Assembly (NCBI RefSeq): GCF_016464365.1
Contig: NZ_JADCUC010000008.1
Coordinates: forward strand, 51,401-115,400
Direction: 5' to 3'
Length of the DNA stretch: 64,000 nucleotides
Source: Sandaracinobacteroides hominis
GTDB taxonomy: Bacteria > Pseudomonadota > Alphaproteobacteria > Sphingomonadales > Sphingomonadaceae
A program made the translations under genes and the position numbers. Below the pieces are notes generated by a model that saw nothing but the letters and a program-made list of their open reading frames with translations, was not told the origin of the DNA and did not search any database. Below are positions 33,924 through 43,204 of the stretch, in pieces (the stretch's first letter is position 1; each line of letters starts with the position of its first letter).

Positions 33924-34187
33924 ATGGAAACTGTTTACGACTGGGTTACGGTGGGGATCTTTGCAGGACTGATCGTCTTGTTCCTGCAGCGCTCCGTTGG
34001 CCCGCAGCGCGATCAGATGTGGCCCTATTTCGCGGCCTCGGTCGCCTGTGCGGTAATCAACCAGGTCGGCAACAAGGCCATCGACGACAGCAATATGCTG
34101 CTGCACGTTGTTTCCATTGGCGGAATTGCGGCGATCCTGGCTTTCATCCAATATTTCCTGAAGCCCTTCGGCAAGGAAGGGGAATAG
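33924..34187 (+). CDS. Small membrane protein, XrtV sorting-system accessory type
   Basis: An 87-residue protein starting METVYDWVTVGIFAGLIVLF after a strong GGAGGGGGAG ribosome site. Three hydrophobic helices are predicted (about residues 8-22, 36-52 and 62-78). Small proteins of this kind accompany exosortase V in sphingomonads and are named accessory proteins of that system. It is divergent from the sugar transferase and convergent with epsI. The role is unknown; its location supports a link to protein sorting or polysaccharide export. Confidence 0.75.
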   Translation: METVYDWVTVGIFAGLIVLFLQRSVGPQRDQMWPYFAASVACAVINQVGNKAIDDSNMLLHVVSIGGIAAILAFIQYFLKPFGKEGE

Positions 34188-34264
34188 CAAGGACGGCAAG
34201 GCTGGGCTGACGGCGCGGCCGCCGGCATCGCCGCTTTCACGCCCCCATTGCTGCCTACCTGCCT

Positions 34265-34987
34265 TCATGTCCGACCCTTGATAGCAGCTGCGAGCGGGCG
34301 ACCGACGAGCGCCGGCAGGGCGGCCGGGGCGGTAGCGTCCAGCATTTCCTTGGCGAAACGCTGCAGGGATTCGAAAGTTCCGGCGCTGGGATCTCCCACG
34401 GTGGACAGCCGGACCAGCACGCCATCGGCGATGTTTCCGGCCAGTTCGTTGCGCAGCTTCATCAGCCGCTGTTCGCCGGATGAAGCCGGCAGATAGTCAC
34501 CGATGCGCGTCCAGTACAGGATCGGCTCCGTGCGATCGTTGCTGGTGGCCACCAGTTCGCGCGCGGGCAGGACGGAAGGTGGCGCAACCGGAATTTCCAC
34601 CCGCTCTGCCCTGCTGATCTCGAAGCCGACCGCCGTGTAGCAAACTTCCGGGCGGTGCAGCTGGAGTTGATCCGACTGCGTACTGCCATAGGCAATGACC
34701 ATCATCACCGGCAGTTCCGTGCTGGACAGGTAGAGACGGCTTACGGTCTGGTCGTAGAGCTGGGCGGAAAGCGTGCCTTCCTGCGCCTCCGGCAGAATGA
34801 CGGCGTTGGAGGGGGTTACGTGCCAGCTTCCGATGGTGAGCGGCACTGCCTCTTCCAGTTTCTTGTCACCAAGCAGGTTGAGACGATTGCGCGGCGTCAG
34901 CGCGAAAGCCCCGCCCGCAGCCGCGATCAGCGGCAGCCCCAGAACAAGTTCACGCCGCCGTATCAAGGGATTTCTCCGTATCTTCAC
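34265..34987 (-). CDS. Exosortase-associated protein EpsI
   Basis: A 240-residue protein with a basic N-terminus and one membrane segment (RRRELVLGLPLIAAAGGAFA). The periplasmic part contains VMMVIAYGSTQSDQLQLHRP followed by EVCYTAVGFEI, the conserved Cys and His-Arg-Pro region of EpsI. EpsI accompanies exosortases in polysaccharide loci and occurs in some species fused to the exosortase. The first 38 bp overlap the end of the exosortase V gene, so translation is probably coupled. Confidence 0.87.
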   Translation of the reverse strand: MKIRRNPLIRRRELVLGLPLIAAAGGAFALTPRNRLNLLGDKKLEEAVPLTIGSWHVTPSNAVILPEAQEGTLSAQLYDQTVSRLYLSSTELPVMMVIAYGSTQSDQLQLHRPEVCYTAVGFEISRAERVEIPVAPPSVLPARELVATSNDRTEPILYWTRIGDYLPASSGEQRLMKLRNELAGNIADGVLVRLSTVGDPSAGTFESLQRFAKEMLDATAPAALPALVGRPLAAAIKGRT

Positions 34988-35852
34988 GCGTCAGGTGGCG
35001 CCGGATGGGCGACAGGATCTTGTCCAGGAGGAAGATCAGCAGCAGCGCCGAGACGAAGGTCACGATGCCGGCGAAATCGTGCAGATAGCCCTGTGCCACC
35101 TCGTTCCCCGCATAATAGGTGAGCAACACCAGAATCACCACGCGCACCACGTTTGCGGCAATGGCGATCGGCAGCAGGAACATCAGCAGCAGCAAGGAAT
35201 AGCGCCACGAGGCATTGTGCATCAGGTAGATGTAGAACAGGCCGACCGCTGTGAGGCTGATCAGCGAATTGAGGCCCGCGCAGGCATCCTCCACCAGCAG
35301 CTGATACTGGGCGATGTAGAGTGTCACGCCCACCTGTGCGATCGGATATCCCAAAGCCGATAGCAGGGTGGTGACGATGTCGGAAACCAGTATCTTCAGC
35401 GGCTGGGTTATGCTGTCCATGAGCCAGCCCGGCAGCGGCACCAGGAAGAGCAGATACACGATCGGGAACCACAGTTTCATCAACACCTTGTGCCCGACAA
35501 AGGCGTAGGCGACCGCCAGCAGTGCCAGCAGCAAGGCGCCAACCTCTATGATGAGGAAGTTGAAGGCGCGGCCGAAGGTGTAGAGGATGCAGCCCAGCAG
35601 CAGGACGGGAACCGCCAGCGCCATGTTGCCTGGGCGTGCTTCGGCGATGATCTCGTCCCAATTGCGCCAGACAAGCCATACGGCCGTGGCAAGCACGAGA
35701 GGCCCGTGCACGCCGGATTCCTGGGTCCAGCTCTGCGTCGCCATGGCGTACAGGGTTGGAAGCACCGTCACCAGCAAGGCGATGGTGAGCACCGGATAGC
35801 GCCGGGCATGATCCAGCCACCCTGTCTTGGCGATTGGCATGGTTACGGTCAT
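34950..35852 (-). CDS. xrtV: Exosortase V (XrtV)
   Basis: A 300-residue polytopic membrane protein with about eight hydrophobic helices. The three catalytic residues of exosortases are all visible: Cys191 in VEDACAGLNSL, Arg237 in AANVVRVVIL and His258 in GYLHDFAGIVTF. Exosortases cut PEP-CTERM-like sorting signals and attach or release exported proteins, usually together with exopolysaccharide synthesis. The neighbouring EpsI and the sphingomonad setting favour type V. Likely targets include the S1 protease in this window. The ATG at 35852 and one at 35840 are both possible starts. Confidence 0.88.
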   Translation of the reverse strand: MTVTMPIAKTGWLDHARRYPVLTIALLVTVLPTLYAMATQSWTQESGVHGPLVLATAVWLVWRNWDEIIAEARPGNMALAVPVLLLGCILYTFGRAFNFLIIEVGALLLALLAVAYAFVGHKVLMKLWFPIVYLLFLVPLPGWLMDSITQPLKILVSDIVTTLLSALGYPIAQVGVTLYIAQYQLLVEDACAGLNSLISLTAVGLFYIYLMHNASWRYSLLLLMFLLPIAIAANVVRVVILVLLTYYAGNEVAQGYLHDFAGIVTFVSALLLIFLLDKILSPIRRHLTREDTEKSLDTAA

Positions 35853-35884
35853 TCCCCAGAACTCCCGGACCTCAAGCTGAAGCT

Positions 35885-36760
35885 TCAGTCATACTCGTTG
35901 AGGACGGAGCCAATGACCGTCGCACGCGATGCAGCGAGCTGCGCGGACAATACCTGTACATCCTTGATGAAGCTGTGATTGCGCCGGGCGACGACCAGGG
36001 CATAGCCCAGAACACCCGCCACCGTCAGGGCATCGGCATTCTCGTTGGTGGCAGGCGTGTCGAACAGCGCCACGTCATGCTGTCGCAGCAGGATATCGAC
36101 GCCGGTACGGAAGCGGGCACCCGACAGCAGTTCCTGCGGGCGCGCGACCGGCGGGCCCGCCGGCACCACCGACAGGTTCGGCAGGACGTTCTGGTACACC
36201 ACCCGCTCGGGTCGGTTCACATCGAGCGACAGATAGGAAGACAGGCCAGGACCATTGGGATCAATGCCGAAGACGGCGTCGACGCGCGGGTTGCGGAGGT
36301 TGGCGTCGACCAGCAGGGTCTTTATGCCGACCTGGGAGAGTGCAGCTGCAAGGTTGGCGGCGATATAGGTCGCACCGGAGCCGTCCGTTGCGCCGGTTAC
36401 GGCAAAGGCGCGCCTGCCGGCACCGACATGCTGGGCAATGATCTGCGTTCTGAGCAGCCGCATGGCTTCGGCCCGCGGGCTCGCCGGATCGGACAGCACG
36501 ATAAGCTCGTCCGAAAGGGCGGCCGACGGTGCCAGCTGGAGAGCGAGGCTGCCCTGAACGGCACGGCGGGCGACTGCGACATCGCCCTCGGTGGCTAGGG
36601 ACAGTGCCACGGCTGCCTCATCGAAAGGCAGCCCCGTCTTTGCCTGGTATTCGCTGACCACACGCGCCTGCTCGTCGGTGAGGGCGCCGGTCTGCAAAAG
36701 CGAATCCGTCGCCCCGGTATCGGCGGCAGCGAGGCGCTGGCTGGTCTCGATGTCGTTCAT
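35885..36760 (-). CDS. CpsD/CapB-like polysaccharide ATPase with degenerate P-loop
   Basis: A 291-residue protein of the BY-kinase/MinD-like ATPase fold. The P-loop region reads VTGATDGSGATYIAANLA: where the family has GK[ST], the codon is GCG, so the ATP-binding lysine is alanine. Walker A'-like LLVDANLRNPRVD and VALFDTPAT are present. The usual C-terminal tyrosine cluster is absent; only one Tyr lies near the end (NEYD). The N-terminal 60 residues resemble a type II secretion N-domain (LPFDEAAVALSLATEGDV). It lies between wzz/gumC and xrtV in one operon. It probably regulates chain length as a partner protein rather than a phosphotransferase. Confidence 0.83.
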   Translation of the reverse strand: MNDIETSQRLAAADTGATDSLLQTGALTDEQARVVSEYQAKTGLPFDEAAVALSLATEGDVAVARRAVQGSLALQLAPSAALSDELIVLSDPASPRAEAMRLLRTQIIAQHVGAGRRAFAVTGATDGSGATYIAANLAAALSQVGIKTLLVDANLRNPRVDAVFGIDPNGPGLSSYLSLDVNRPERVVYQNVLPNLSVVPAGPPVARPQELLSGARFRTGVDILLRQHDVALFDTPATNENADALTVAGVLGYALVVARRNHSFIKDVQVLSAQLAASRATVIGSVLNEYD

Positions 36761-36763
36761 GGA

Positions 36764-38164
36764 TCAGATCGCCTGCAATTCGCCGTCGCCCGCATCGGGG
36801 TCTCGACGGCCAAGTAGTTTCTGGATGCGCTGACGCAGCGGCGACGGCGCCGCTGCACCCACGGTAACGAGCACCGGCACGCCGGAAGCGAAGGAAAGAT
36901 CCTCATGGCCGCGCACCCGGCGGGCTATGAATTCGGCAATGAGCGCCGCCAGTACGCCCAAACCGAAACCGAACAGGGCCGAAAGTGCCACGATCAGGTT
37001 CACCTTGGGATAGGAGGGCGAGCGCGACGCCTGCGGATCGCCCATGACCACCAGGCCGGCTTCGGATTGGTCAGCCTGCAGCCGCAGCTGGTCGGTCCGG
37101 GCAAGGGCTGCTTCATATTGCTGCCGCTTGAGATCCACTTCCCGGCTCAGCCTGAAAAGCTCGTCGAGGACGGGCTTGCGATCCAGCACGAGTTTGGATT
37201 GCGCTGCGACCTGCTTTTCCAACTCACCGATCGACTGGCGAACCGCACCGGATTGCGCCGACACCCCGGCCGCCGACTTCGAGCGGGCAATGTTGATCTG
37301 CCGCTGCAACGTATTCCGGCGTGCAAGTATCGATTTGTAGGTAGGGTGTTCCGGCCCGAGGCGGGCCCCCGCCAATGCGAGTTCGTCCTCGATGCTGGCA
37401 AGCTGCACCTGCAGCTGGTCAGCAACCGGATCGCTGGCAAGCCGAACAGTGACCGCCGCGTCGGTGGCGCTTTGCGCCCCTTGCGCCTGCTGCAGCGCGG
37501 CCTGCAATGCAGAAAGCTTCGCGGATTCGCTATCGACCCCGCCCACCAGAATGATGTTGTTCTTGACCATGAAGGCCGACAGATCGCGCTCTGCGGTTGA
37601 CAGGGCCTCCCGCGACTTGTCGGTCTGCTCCCGGAACCAGTCCCCCGTCCGGCCGGCGCGGTCGGTACGCAGGCGGAGGGATTCGTCGATATAGGCTTCG
37701 CGAATAAGGGCGACGATGGCCTTTGCCCGATCCGGATTGTCGGCCTGGTAGCGGATCTCCAGGATGTTCGAACCTGAGACCATGCCGGATTCGGTATTGT
37801 CGATGATCTGCTGGCCCAGCCATGCCCGGATCCCGCCATCCGCCGCTGTCCGGCCAGAGGCTTCGTAGGCCGCGATCATTGCCGGATCGTTGGCAAGTCC
37901 AAGCTTGTCGACCACGGCCCCTGCCACCCGCATGTCGCGGATGACGAGCATCTGCGTGCCGAGATAGCCGCGGTCGTTGCGGCCGCCCAGTGCTTCGCCG
38001 GTAACCGGGTCGGACTTGATGTCCAGAAGGACGCGCGCCGTGGCCGGATACCGCTTAGGCAGGAGCATGGCGATCGTCGTCGCAACGACCATGCAGGCCA
38101 GGGTGGCGGCAAGGATCAGTTTCCACCTTGCCAGGAGGATTCGCAGGAACTGGATGATACTCAT
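36764..38164 (-). CDS. Wzz/GumC-like polysaccharide chain-length/co-polymerase protein
   Basis: A 466-residue inner-membrane protein. A first membrane helix (about residues 16-36, LILAATLACMVVATTIAMLL) is followed by the Wzz domain, a long periplasmic coiled coil (about 180-370, for example STAERDLSAFMVKNN and LEKQVAAQSKLVLDRKPVL) and a second helix near residue 400-420 (LIVALSALFGFGLGVLAALI). This is the PCP-2a layout that pairs with a separate ATPase, here encoded 3 bp downstream. It sets polysaccharide length and bridges to the Wza-like channel. Confidence 0.9.
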   Translation of the reverse strand: MSIIQFLRILLARWKLILAATLACMVVATTIAMLLPKRYPATARVLLDIKSDPVTGEALGGRNDRGYLGTQMLVIRDMRVAGAVVDKLGLANDPAMIAAYEASGRTAADGGIRAWLGQQIIDNTESGMVSGSNILEIRYQADNPDRAKAIVALIREAYIDESLRLRTDRAGRTGDWFREQTDKSREALSTAERDLSAFMVKNNIILVGGVDSESAKLSALQAALQQAQGAQSATDAAVTVRLASDPVADQLQVQLASIEDELALAGARLGPEHPTYKSILARRNTLQRQINIARSKSAAGVSAQSGAVRQSIGELEKQVAAQSKLVLDRKPVLDELFRLSREVDLKRQQYEAALARTDQLRLQADQSEAGLVVMGDPQASRSPSYPKVNLIVALSALFGFGLGVLAALIAEFIARRVRGHEDLSFASGVPVLVTVGAAAPSPLRQRIQKLLGRRDPDAGDGELQAI

Positions 38165-38176
38165 CTCGGGGTGCTC

Positions 38177-39007
38177 CTAGAACAGCCGCTCGCGGACATT
38201 GATGATGTCGCCAGCCTCCAGCTTCGTCTGCTGGTCGGCATCGGTTTCCTTGCCAGTCCCACGTTTCAGGCCGACCTTGCCGGAAGAACCGGTGGGGCCA
38301 ACCCCGCCGGCGGTCGCGAGCAGTTCGGAAACGGTCATGCCCGTCTTCAACGGATAGGTCCCGGGCCGTGCGACAGCTCCGGTAAGATATACCAGTTCGG
38401 CATCCGCCACATAGATCGTGTCACCGGCATCCAGCGTCACATCCGAGGTTGTGCCGCGCGCCAGCTCCTTCGAATTGATGCGGAGATCCTTGCCGTCGGC
38501 CTTGCGGATGGTGATGAATTCAGAGCCGGCATCCTGCACCCATCCCGACATCAGCAAGACGTCGAGCAGGCGGTTCGAGCGATCGAGAGGCACGAGACCC
38601 GGGCTGCCAACCTTGCCGGCGACGCGAACGTAGCGGCTGTTGTACTGGCTGACCTCGATATTGACGATCGGATCCTTGAGATAGTTGCCCGCCTCCAGCC
38701 GGCGCGTGATCTCATCTGCCAGCGTGATCACAGTCTTGCCCTGTGCCTGAACCTTGCCGATCAGGGGCATCACGATGGACCCATCCGGCTTCACACGCGT
38801 CTGAACATTGAACTCGCTCTGGCCATACACCACCACGGTTATGGCGTCGTTGGGGCCGAGAATATAGGCCGGAGAACCGTTTTGCGCAGCCGCAGGCACG
38901 CCGCAGAGCGAGAACAGCGCTGCGGCCATCCCCGCCAGCAGGGTGCGAAAGGGCGTTGCGCCGAGGCGCATAGCGGTAGTGCAAAACCTGTCGATCATGG
39001 CTGCCAT
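38177..39007 (-). CDS. Wza/GumB-like polysaccharide export protein
   Basis: About 276 residues, secreted. The signal peptide ends in CGVPAAAQ; no lipobox cysteine follows at the cleavage site. The Poly_export domain begins YILGPNDAITVVVYGQSEF, and SLBB-like repeats follow (VRVAGKVGSPGLVPL, VYLTGAVARPGTYPL). It forms the periplasmic/outer-membrane channel for exopolysaccharide. The ATG at 39007 follows GGAG; further ATG codons exist upstream (39046) and downstream (38968). It is between the beta-barrel gene and wzz/gumC in the same operon. Confidence 0.9.
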   Translation of the reverse strand: MAAMIDRFCTTAMRLGATPFRTLLAGMAAALFSLCGVPAAAQNGSPAYILGPNDAITVVVYGQSEFNVQTRVKPDGSIVMPLIGKVQAQGKTVITLADEITRRLEAGNYLKDPIVNIEVSQYNSRYVRVAGKVGSPGLVPLDRSNRLLDVLLMSGWVQDAGSEFITIRKADGKDLRINSKELARGTTSDVTLDAGDTIYVADAELVYLTGAVARPGTYPLKTGMTVSELLATAGGVGPTGSSGKVGLKRGTGKETDADQQTKLEAGDIINVRERLF

Positions 39008-39045
39008 TCCTGCCACTCCAAAATGTTTACCCGACATCGAACGCA

Positions 39046-40410
39046 TCAGAATCGCGCCCGGATGCCGAGGAGGATACTGTTCTCATCATAGCTGTATCCG
39101 CTGGGATCCGACGAACGCTTTTGATGGTTAAGGTCCAGGCTGAACGAGAATATCTTGCTCATGCTGTAGTCCGCCCCGACAAAGTATCTCCGCGACTTGG
39201 AGGATCTTACGGCCTCGGTCTCGGGCAACTGTTCCAGCCCCCGATAGTCGGAGTTGGAGGTGGCGATCCCGCCTGCAACGGACATACGGTCGTTCAAGCG
39301 ATAGTTTACCGACGTGTTGAAGAATGTGCCGATGGAATAGTTGGCAGAACCGCCTGCACCGCCGCTGACACTGCGGCCGGTGGAAATGCCCGCACCGATC
39401 CGCGGGCCGGAATAGTTCATCGACACGTTCCAGGTCGTTCCGGAAAATGCCGAGGAACCGGGCACATTCGTGCGCACTTCCGATTTACCGACCGACCCGC
39501 TGGCGCTGAGGGACGAGCCGACCCGATAGGCGGCGAATACGCTGCCCGACACGATTTCGTTGCGGTTGCTGCCACCCGTCGGCAACAGCTGATTGGGGTA
39601 TCTGTTCTTGCTCCAACTGCCCTGCAGGCCCACCTGGCCGCGCGCGCCGACCGCATAACCGATGTTGGCGCCAAAGTGATTGGAATTGACATTGGCAAAG
39701 CTGCGATCGACCTCGTTCAACGGGTCATGGGTGTGGTTAGTCGCATTGCTATAGCCATAGGAAAGACTGCCGGAGAGCCCTCCGGGCGTCCGGCAGGTCG
39801 CGCTGGCACCAAGGGACACCCGCTCCTGTTCGGAGGGAATCACCTCCTCGAATGTTCCCAGCTGCGTGCCGCGATTGCTGTATCCCGCCTTCAAATTGCC
39901 GCCGCAACGGTTGCCCAGCGAGAGCGACGCGCCGCCGCCGACATTCAGGTTGTTCGAATTCAGCATCGTGTTGCGGGCAAAATACTGGCGTCCGATGCTG
40001 CCACTGAGGAACACCGTCTGCCGCCCCAGATCGCGACTCATGTTGACAGCGACCGTCGGGCGGAAAATCCAGTCATCCTTGCTGGTGTAGCGGCCGCCGA
40101 CATCATCGTCTCCGGAAACGCGGGCAATGTTATCGCTATATTCCGTTATCAGGCTGCCCGATATCCGGAACCCCAGCCCCCCCAGAACACCAAGCCCGGC
40201 AAAGACCGGCGCATCATCGCCGAAGACGCGATAGGGATCCGAGGTAACCCCCGTGGGCGCCGTAGTGGATGCCACCTGCCCGGGAATGACCGGAGGCAGC
40301 GGGACAACCTGCGCAGCGGCCGGCGCCAGGCCGACCAAAGCTGCTCCAAACAGGCCAATTCCGGCGAGTGTCTTCAAGCCGCTTTCACCCACTGCCCAAC
40401 GCGATGCCAC
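39046..40410 (-). CDS. Outer membrane beta-barrel protein of the polysaccharide locus
   Basis: About 454 residues from a GTG at 40410, which follows GGAGGAGGG; no ATG gives a sensible signal peptide. After the signal sequence (LAGIGLFGAALVGLAPAAAQ) the protein has many alternating strands with aromatic girdles (GSLITEYSDNIARVSGDDD, SLGASATC, GYSNATNHTH) and ends in RARF, as outer-membrane barrels do. Such proteins stand next to exosortase/EPS genes in many proteobacteria and may help export or anchor polysaccharide. It is the first gene of the minus-strand operon. Confidence 0.8.
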   Translation of the reverse strand: MASRWAVGESGLKTLAGIGLFGAALVGLAPAAAQVVPLPPVIPGQVASTTAPTGVTSDPYRVFGDDAPVFAGLGVLGGLGFRISGSLITEYSDNIARVSGDDDVGGRYTSKDDWIFRPTVAVNMSRDLGRQTVFLSGSIGRQYFARNTMLNSNNLNVGGGASLSLGNRCGGNLKAGYSNRGTQLGTFEEVIPSEQERVSLGASATCRTPGGLSGSLSYGYSNATNHTHDPLNEVDRSFANVNSNHFGANIGYAVGARGQVGLQGSWSKNRYPNQLLPTGGSNRNEIVSGSVFAAYRVGSSLSASGSVGKSEVRTNVPGSSAFSGTTWNVSMNYSGPRIGAGISTGRSVSGGAGGSANYSIGTFFNTSVNYRLNDRMSVAGGIATSNSDYRGLEQLPETEAVRSSKSRRYFVGADYSMSKIFSFSLDLNHQKRSSDPSGYSYDENSILLGIRARF

Positions 40411-40863
40411 CAGATCGACCCTCCTCCAGAACCCGGCCCGAATACACCGGGCAGCTCGCCTGTGCGCATCCCGGCTTCGGCTTAGCGTTAACCCCTGAGC
40501 CTCGGCAATAGTCGCTTTCGCACATGCGGCATACCGCCCCTTGCGGCAAAACCGAAGAACCATTGCAGCTTCCTTAGCGATGCTCCTATCTCAAATCAAA
40601 AGATTGGCGTGTCAAATGAAGGCGAAAGATTGTTACATGCGGTCGTTATGGGCTATGGCCGGCGCGGCTGCCATGGCAACAGGCAAGCTCGAGCCGGATC
40701 GTGCGAGCCTTGACGGATCGTATGGTCTGCGAGGAATACAAGGGACGGGAGCTGCCGTGGAGGGTCGGAGTTTGCTGGTGTTCGGAGTGCCGTGCCTGCC
40801 CCAGTTCCCGCCCCGTCATCACCGACTTGGCCCCTGCCAGTTCGGCCTGTGGAAGTTGATCGC
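40411..40863. promoter_or_regulatory. Divergent intergenic region of the polysaccharide locus
   Basis: About 450 bp without a convincing gene, lying between the beta-barrel gene (minus) and the AAA ATPase gene (plus). The central part near 40560-40660 is richer in A and T than its surroundings and is the likely site of divergent promoters. A 108-codon frame at 40541-40867 on the plus strand has no ribosome site and reads like intergenic sequence. I see no clear operator or riboswitch. Confidence 0.5.
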
Positions 40864-42198
40864 ATGATTTTTCGACGCGAGAAGAGCCCGCAGGAACGGG
40901 ATGCCCTGGAACGGCTCGGCCGCCCGACCATAGGCAGGCATCAGCCCGATTCTCCGGCAGATCCCAGCCTTCCACGCTTTGCCGTGGCCGCCACCGATGA
41001 TCTCGGCGATGCGGCGCTGGGCATGCTGGAGCAATCCCCCGGACGCGCACGGCTGGCGCTGGCGGACGCCCTTTCCGCCTCGCAGCCTGTCACGTCTCGC
41101 GATCGCTTTGCCGGCCGGCAGGATGTGCTGGGCGCCTTGATCGCGGCGATCGAGCAGCAGCGGGCGCATGTGGTGCTTTATGGAGAGCGGGGAATCGGCA
41201 AGACCAGCCTGGTGCATGTGTTTGCCGAGACAGCTCGTGAGGCCCATTATCTCGTCCTCTATGGCAGCTGCGGTGTCGAGGCGCGGTTCGACGACATGTT
41301 CCGCACCTTCGCGTCGGAGATTCCGCTGCTCTATCACAGCGGGGTTTCCCCGACCGCCGACGAAGGTGAGCATAATCGCAGTTTCGCCGACCTGCTCGAC
41401 CCCGGTCATGTCGATCCGCGCGAGCTTGCCGACCTGTTCCAGAAGATTGTCGGGACGCGCGTTCTGCTGGTCCTCGACGAGTATGACCGTGTTTCCGATC
41501 CTGCGTTCCGGCGGAATGTGGCGGAACTCATCAAGAATCTGTCCGATCGCGCCGCCCGTGTGCAGCTGGTGCTGACCGGCGTTGCATCGAATCTGGACGA
41601 GCTGATCGGTTTCACCCCGTCGATCCGGCGGAACATCGTCGGGCTGGCCGTGGGGCCCATGGCCGAGCCGGAGCTTCGCGAGATCCTGCGCCGGGCGGAG
41701 GATGCGACCGGCCTTCTCTTTGCGCCTGACGCCCGCTCGCTGATCATCCGGATGTCGGGCGGTTCGCCCTATTTCGCTCGCCTGCTCGGCAACCGCGCGG
41801 CTGGCCGGGCGCTCGACGAGAAGCGGCAGACCGTCGGCGAGGCCGATGTTATTGCCGGGACGGAGGCCGTTCTCGCCGAATGGAACGCCGGGCTGCCGCG
41901 TCGGGTGCAGGTGATCCTGCAGCGAGCAGAAGTCCGTGCCGCCTGGAATGTGCTGATCGCTGCCTCGCGCGCCTCGGGCACGCCGGACGGGTGGTTTGGC
42001 GTGCATGATGTGGCGGCCGAGGCCGGTTCGCCGGACATCAAGGGCATCACCCGCACGCTGGACGGCCTGACAGGCGAGATCGATCTGTTCGATCGCGAGA
42101 GCGCAGACGGTGCGCCGGAGCCGCGTTACCGGTTCCGGACTCAGGGCGTTGCCCAGTTGCTGGGCCTTTCCGCTGCCCTTGCCCGGGCAGGGAGATAG
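40864..42198 (+). CDS. AAA ATPase of the exopolysaccharide/exosortase locus
   Basis: A 444-residue cytosolic protein. After an 80-residue N-terminal region, Walker A reads YGERGIGKTSLVHVF (about residues 107-121) and Walker B is VLLVLDEYDRV. LVLTGVASNLDEL is a sensor-like strand, and a helical lid (EILRRAEDATGLLFAPDA) follows. A C-terminal winged-helix-like region may bind partners. Similar ATPases recur in exopolysaccharide loci linked to exosortases, but no reaction is known. It starts the plus-strand operon that continues with two glycosyltransferases. Confidence 0.78.
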   Translation: MIFRREKSPQERDALERLGRPTIGRHQPDSPADPSLPRFAVAATDDLGDAALGMLEQSPGRARLALADALSASQPVTSRDRFAGRQDVLGALIAAIEQQRAHVVLYGERGIGKTSLVHVFAETAREAHYLVLYGSCGVEARFDDMFRTFASEIPLLYHSGVSPTADEGEHNRSFADLLDPGHVDPRELADLFQKIVGTRVLLVLDEYDRVSDPAFRRNVAELIKNLSDRAARVQLVLTGVASNLDELIGFTPSIRRNIVGLAVGPMAEPELREILRRAEDATGLLFAPDARSLIIRMSGGSPYFARLLGNRAAGRALDEKRQTVGEADVIAGTEAVLAEWNAGLPRRVQVILQRAEVRAAWNVLIAASRASGTPDGWFGVHDVAAEAGSPDIKGITRTLDGLTGEIDLFDRESADGAPEPRYRFRTQGVAQLLGLSAALARAGR

Positions 42199-42218
42199 CC
42201 ATTCGTGCTTCTGGCCCG

Positions 42219-43202
42219 GTGCCCAAGATGAACGCTCCCCGGCTCGGAATGCCGAGATTGAGAGGAGGCGACGACGTGCTCCGGGAGGATCCGGGGCTTC
42301 CGCGCGTTTCCGTGATCATCCCGCATTTCAACACCCCGGAACTGCTGGTGAAGTGCCTGCAGGCCGTTGCCTCGCAGGCGTTGGATCACGGCTGGTTTGA
42401 AATCATCGTGGTCGACAATGGATCGCGCATGCCCATGCGGCTGATCGAGGCGGCATGGCCCGGCGTTCGCTTCTTGCTGCAGAGGGAGCCGGGCCCCGGC
42501 CCGGCGCGCAACATGGGTGTCGCCCATGCGCGTGCCGACGTGCTGGCCTTTGTCGATGCCGATGTCCGGGTTGCTCCGGGCTGGCTGCAGGCCGGACTGA
42601 AGGCGGTGGGAGACCAGGAGCTTGCACTGGTGGGTGGCGATGTGCGGATCGATGTGGGCGACCGGAAGCGGATGACCGACGTGGAGGCGTTCGAGTCGGT
42701 GTTTTCCTTCCGGCAGAAGGCCTACATCAAGAAGAAACATTATTCGGTCACGGCCAACATCATCATGACACGCGCCGTCTTTGACAGGGCCGGGCCGTTC
42801 GACGGCATCAACATGCCCGAGGATCGCGCTTTTGGCGAACGGGCCTATGCGATGGGCATCAAGACCCGCTATGCCCCGCGCATGCTGGCCTTTCACCCTG
42901 CGCGCCGCGATTTCGAGGAAATGCGCAGCAAATGGACCCGCCTGTCCCAGCAGGCTTTCTCGGCGCAGATGGAAAAGGGCCGCCCGATCCTGCTGTGGAA
43001 GCTTCGCGCCGCGGCGGTTGCGGCATCCGGACTTGTGCATGCGCCGCAGATGCTGGTGTCGCGGCGGGTGTCCGGCCTCGGCAACCGCTTTCGTGGACTT
43101 GGTTTTCTGCTCAAACTACGTTGGCTTCGCGCGCTTGACATGCTGGAGATCGCGAGCAAAGCGCGGGCTGGCGAGCAGCTTATCGTGAACTGGAACAAGT
43201 AA
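42219..43202 (+). CDS. Glycosyltransferase family 2 (first)
   Basis: A 327-residue GT-A enzyme. The N-terminal VSVIIPHFNTPELLVKCL and EIIVVDNGSR bind the nucleotide sugar; the metal-binding DxD-like motif is FVDADVRV. PGPGPARNMGVAHARADVLA is typical of the family. The C-terminal 100 residues include basic segments likely to contact the membrane. It is expected to add a sugar to the lipid-linked repeat. The start is GTG at 42219 or ATG at 42228, 20 bp after the ATPase. The stop is 2 bp before the next glycosyltransferase. Confidence 0.88.
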   Translation: MPKMNAPRLGMPRLRGGDDVLREDPGLPRVSVIIPHFNTPELLVKCLQAVASQALDHGWFEIIVVDNGSRMPMRLIEAAWPGVRFLLQREPGPGPARNMGVAHARADVLAFVDADVRVAPGWLQAGLKAVGDQELALVGGDVRIDVGDRKRMTDVEAFESVFSFRQKAYIKKKHYSVTANIIMTRAVFDRAGPFDGINMPEDRAFGERAYAMGIKTRYAPRMLAFHPARRDFEEMRSKWTRLSQQAFSAQMEKGRPILLWKLRAAAVAASGLVHAPQMLVSRRVSGLGNRFRGLGFLLKLRWLRALDMLEIASKARAGEQLIVNWNK

Positions 43203-43204
43203 CA

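Noticed and set aside
40541..40867. 108-codon frame between the divergent polysaccharide operons
   Set aside because: No ribosome site, no family resemblance, and the composition looks intergenic.
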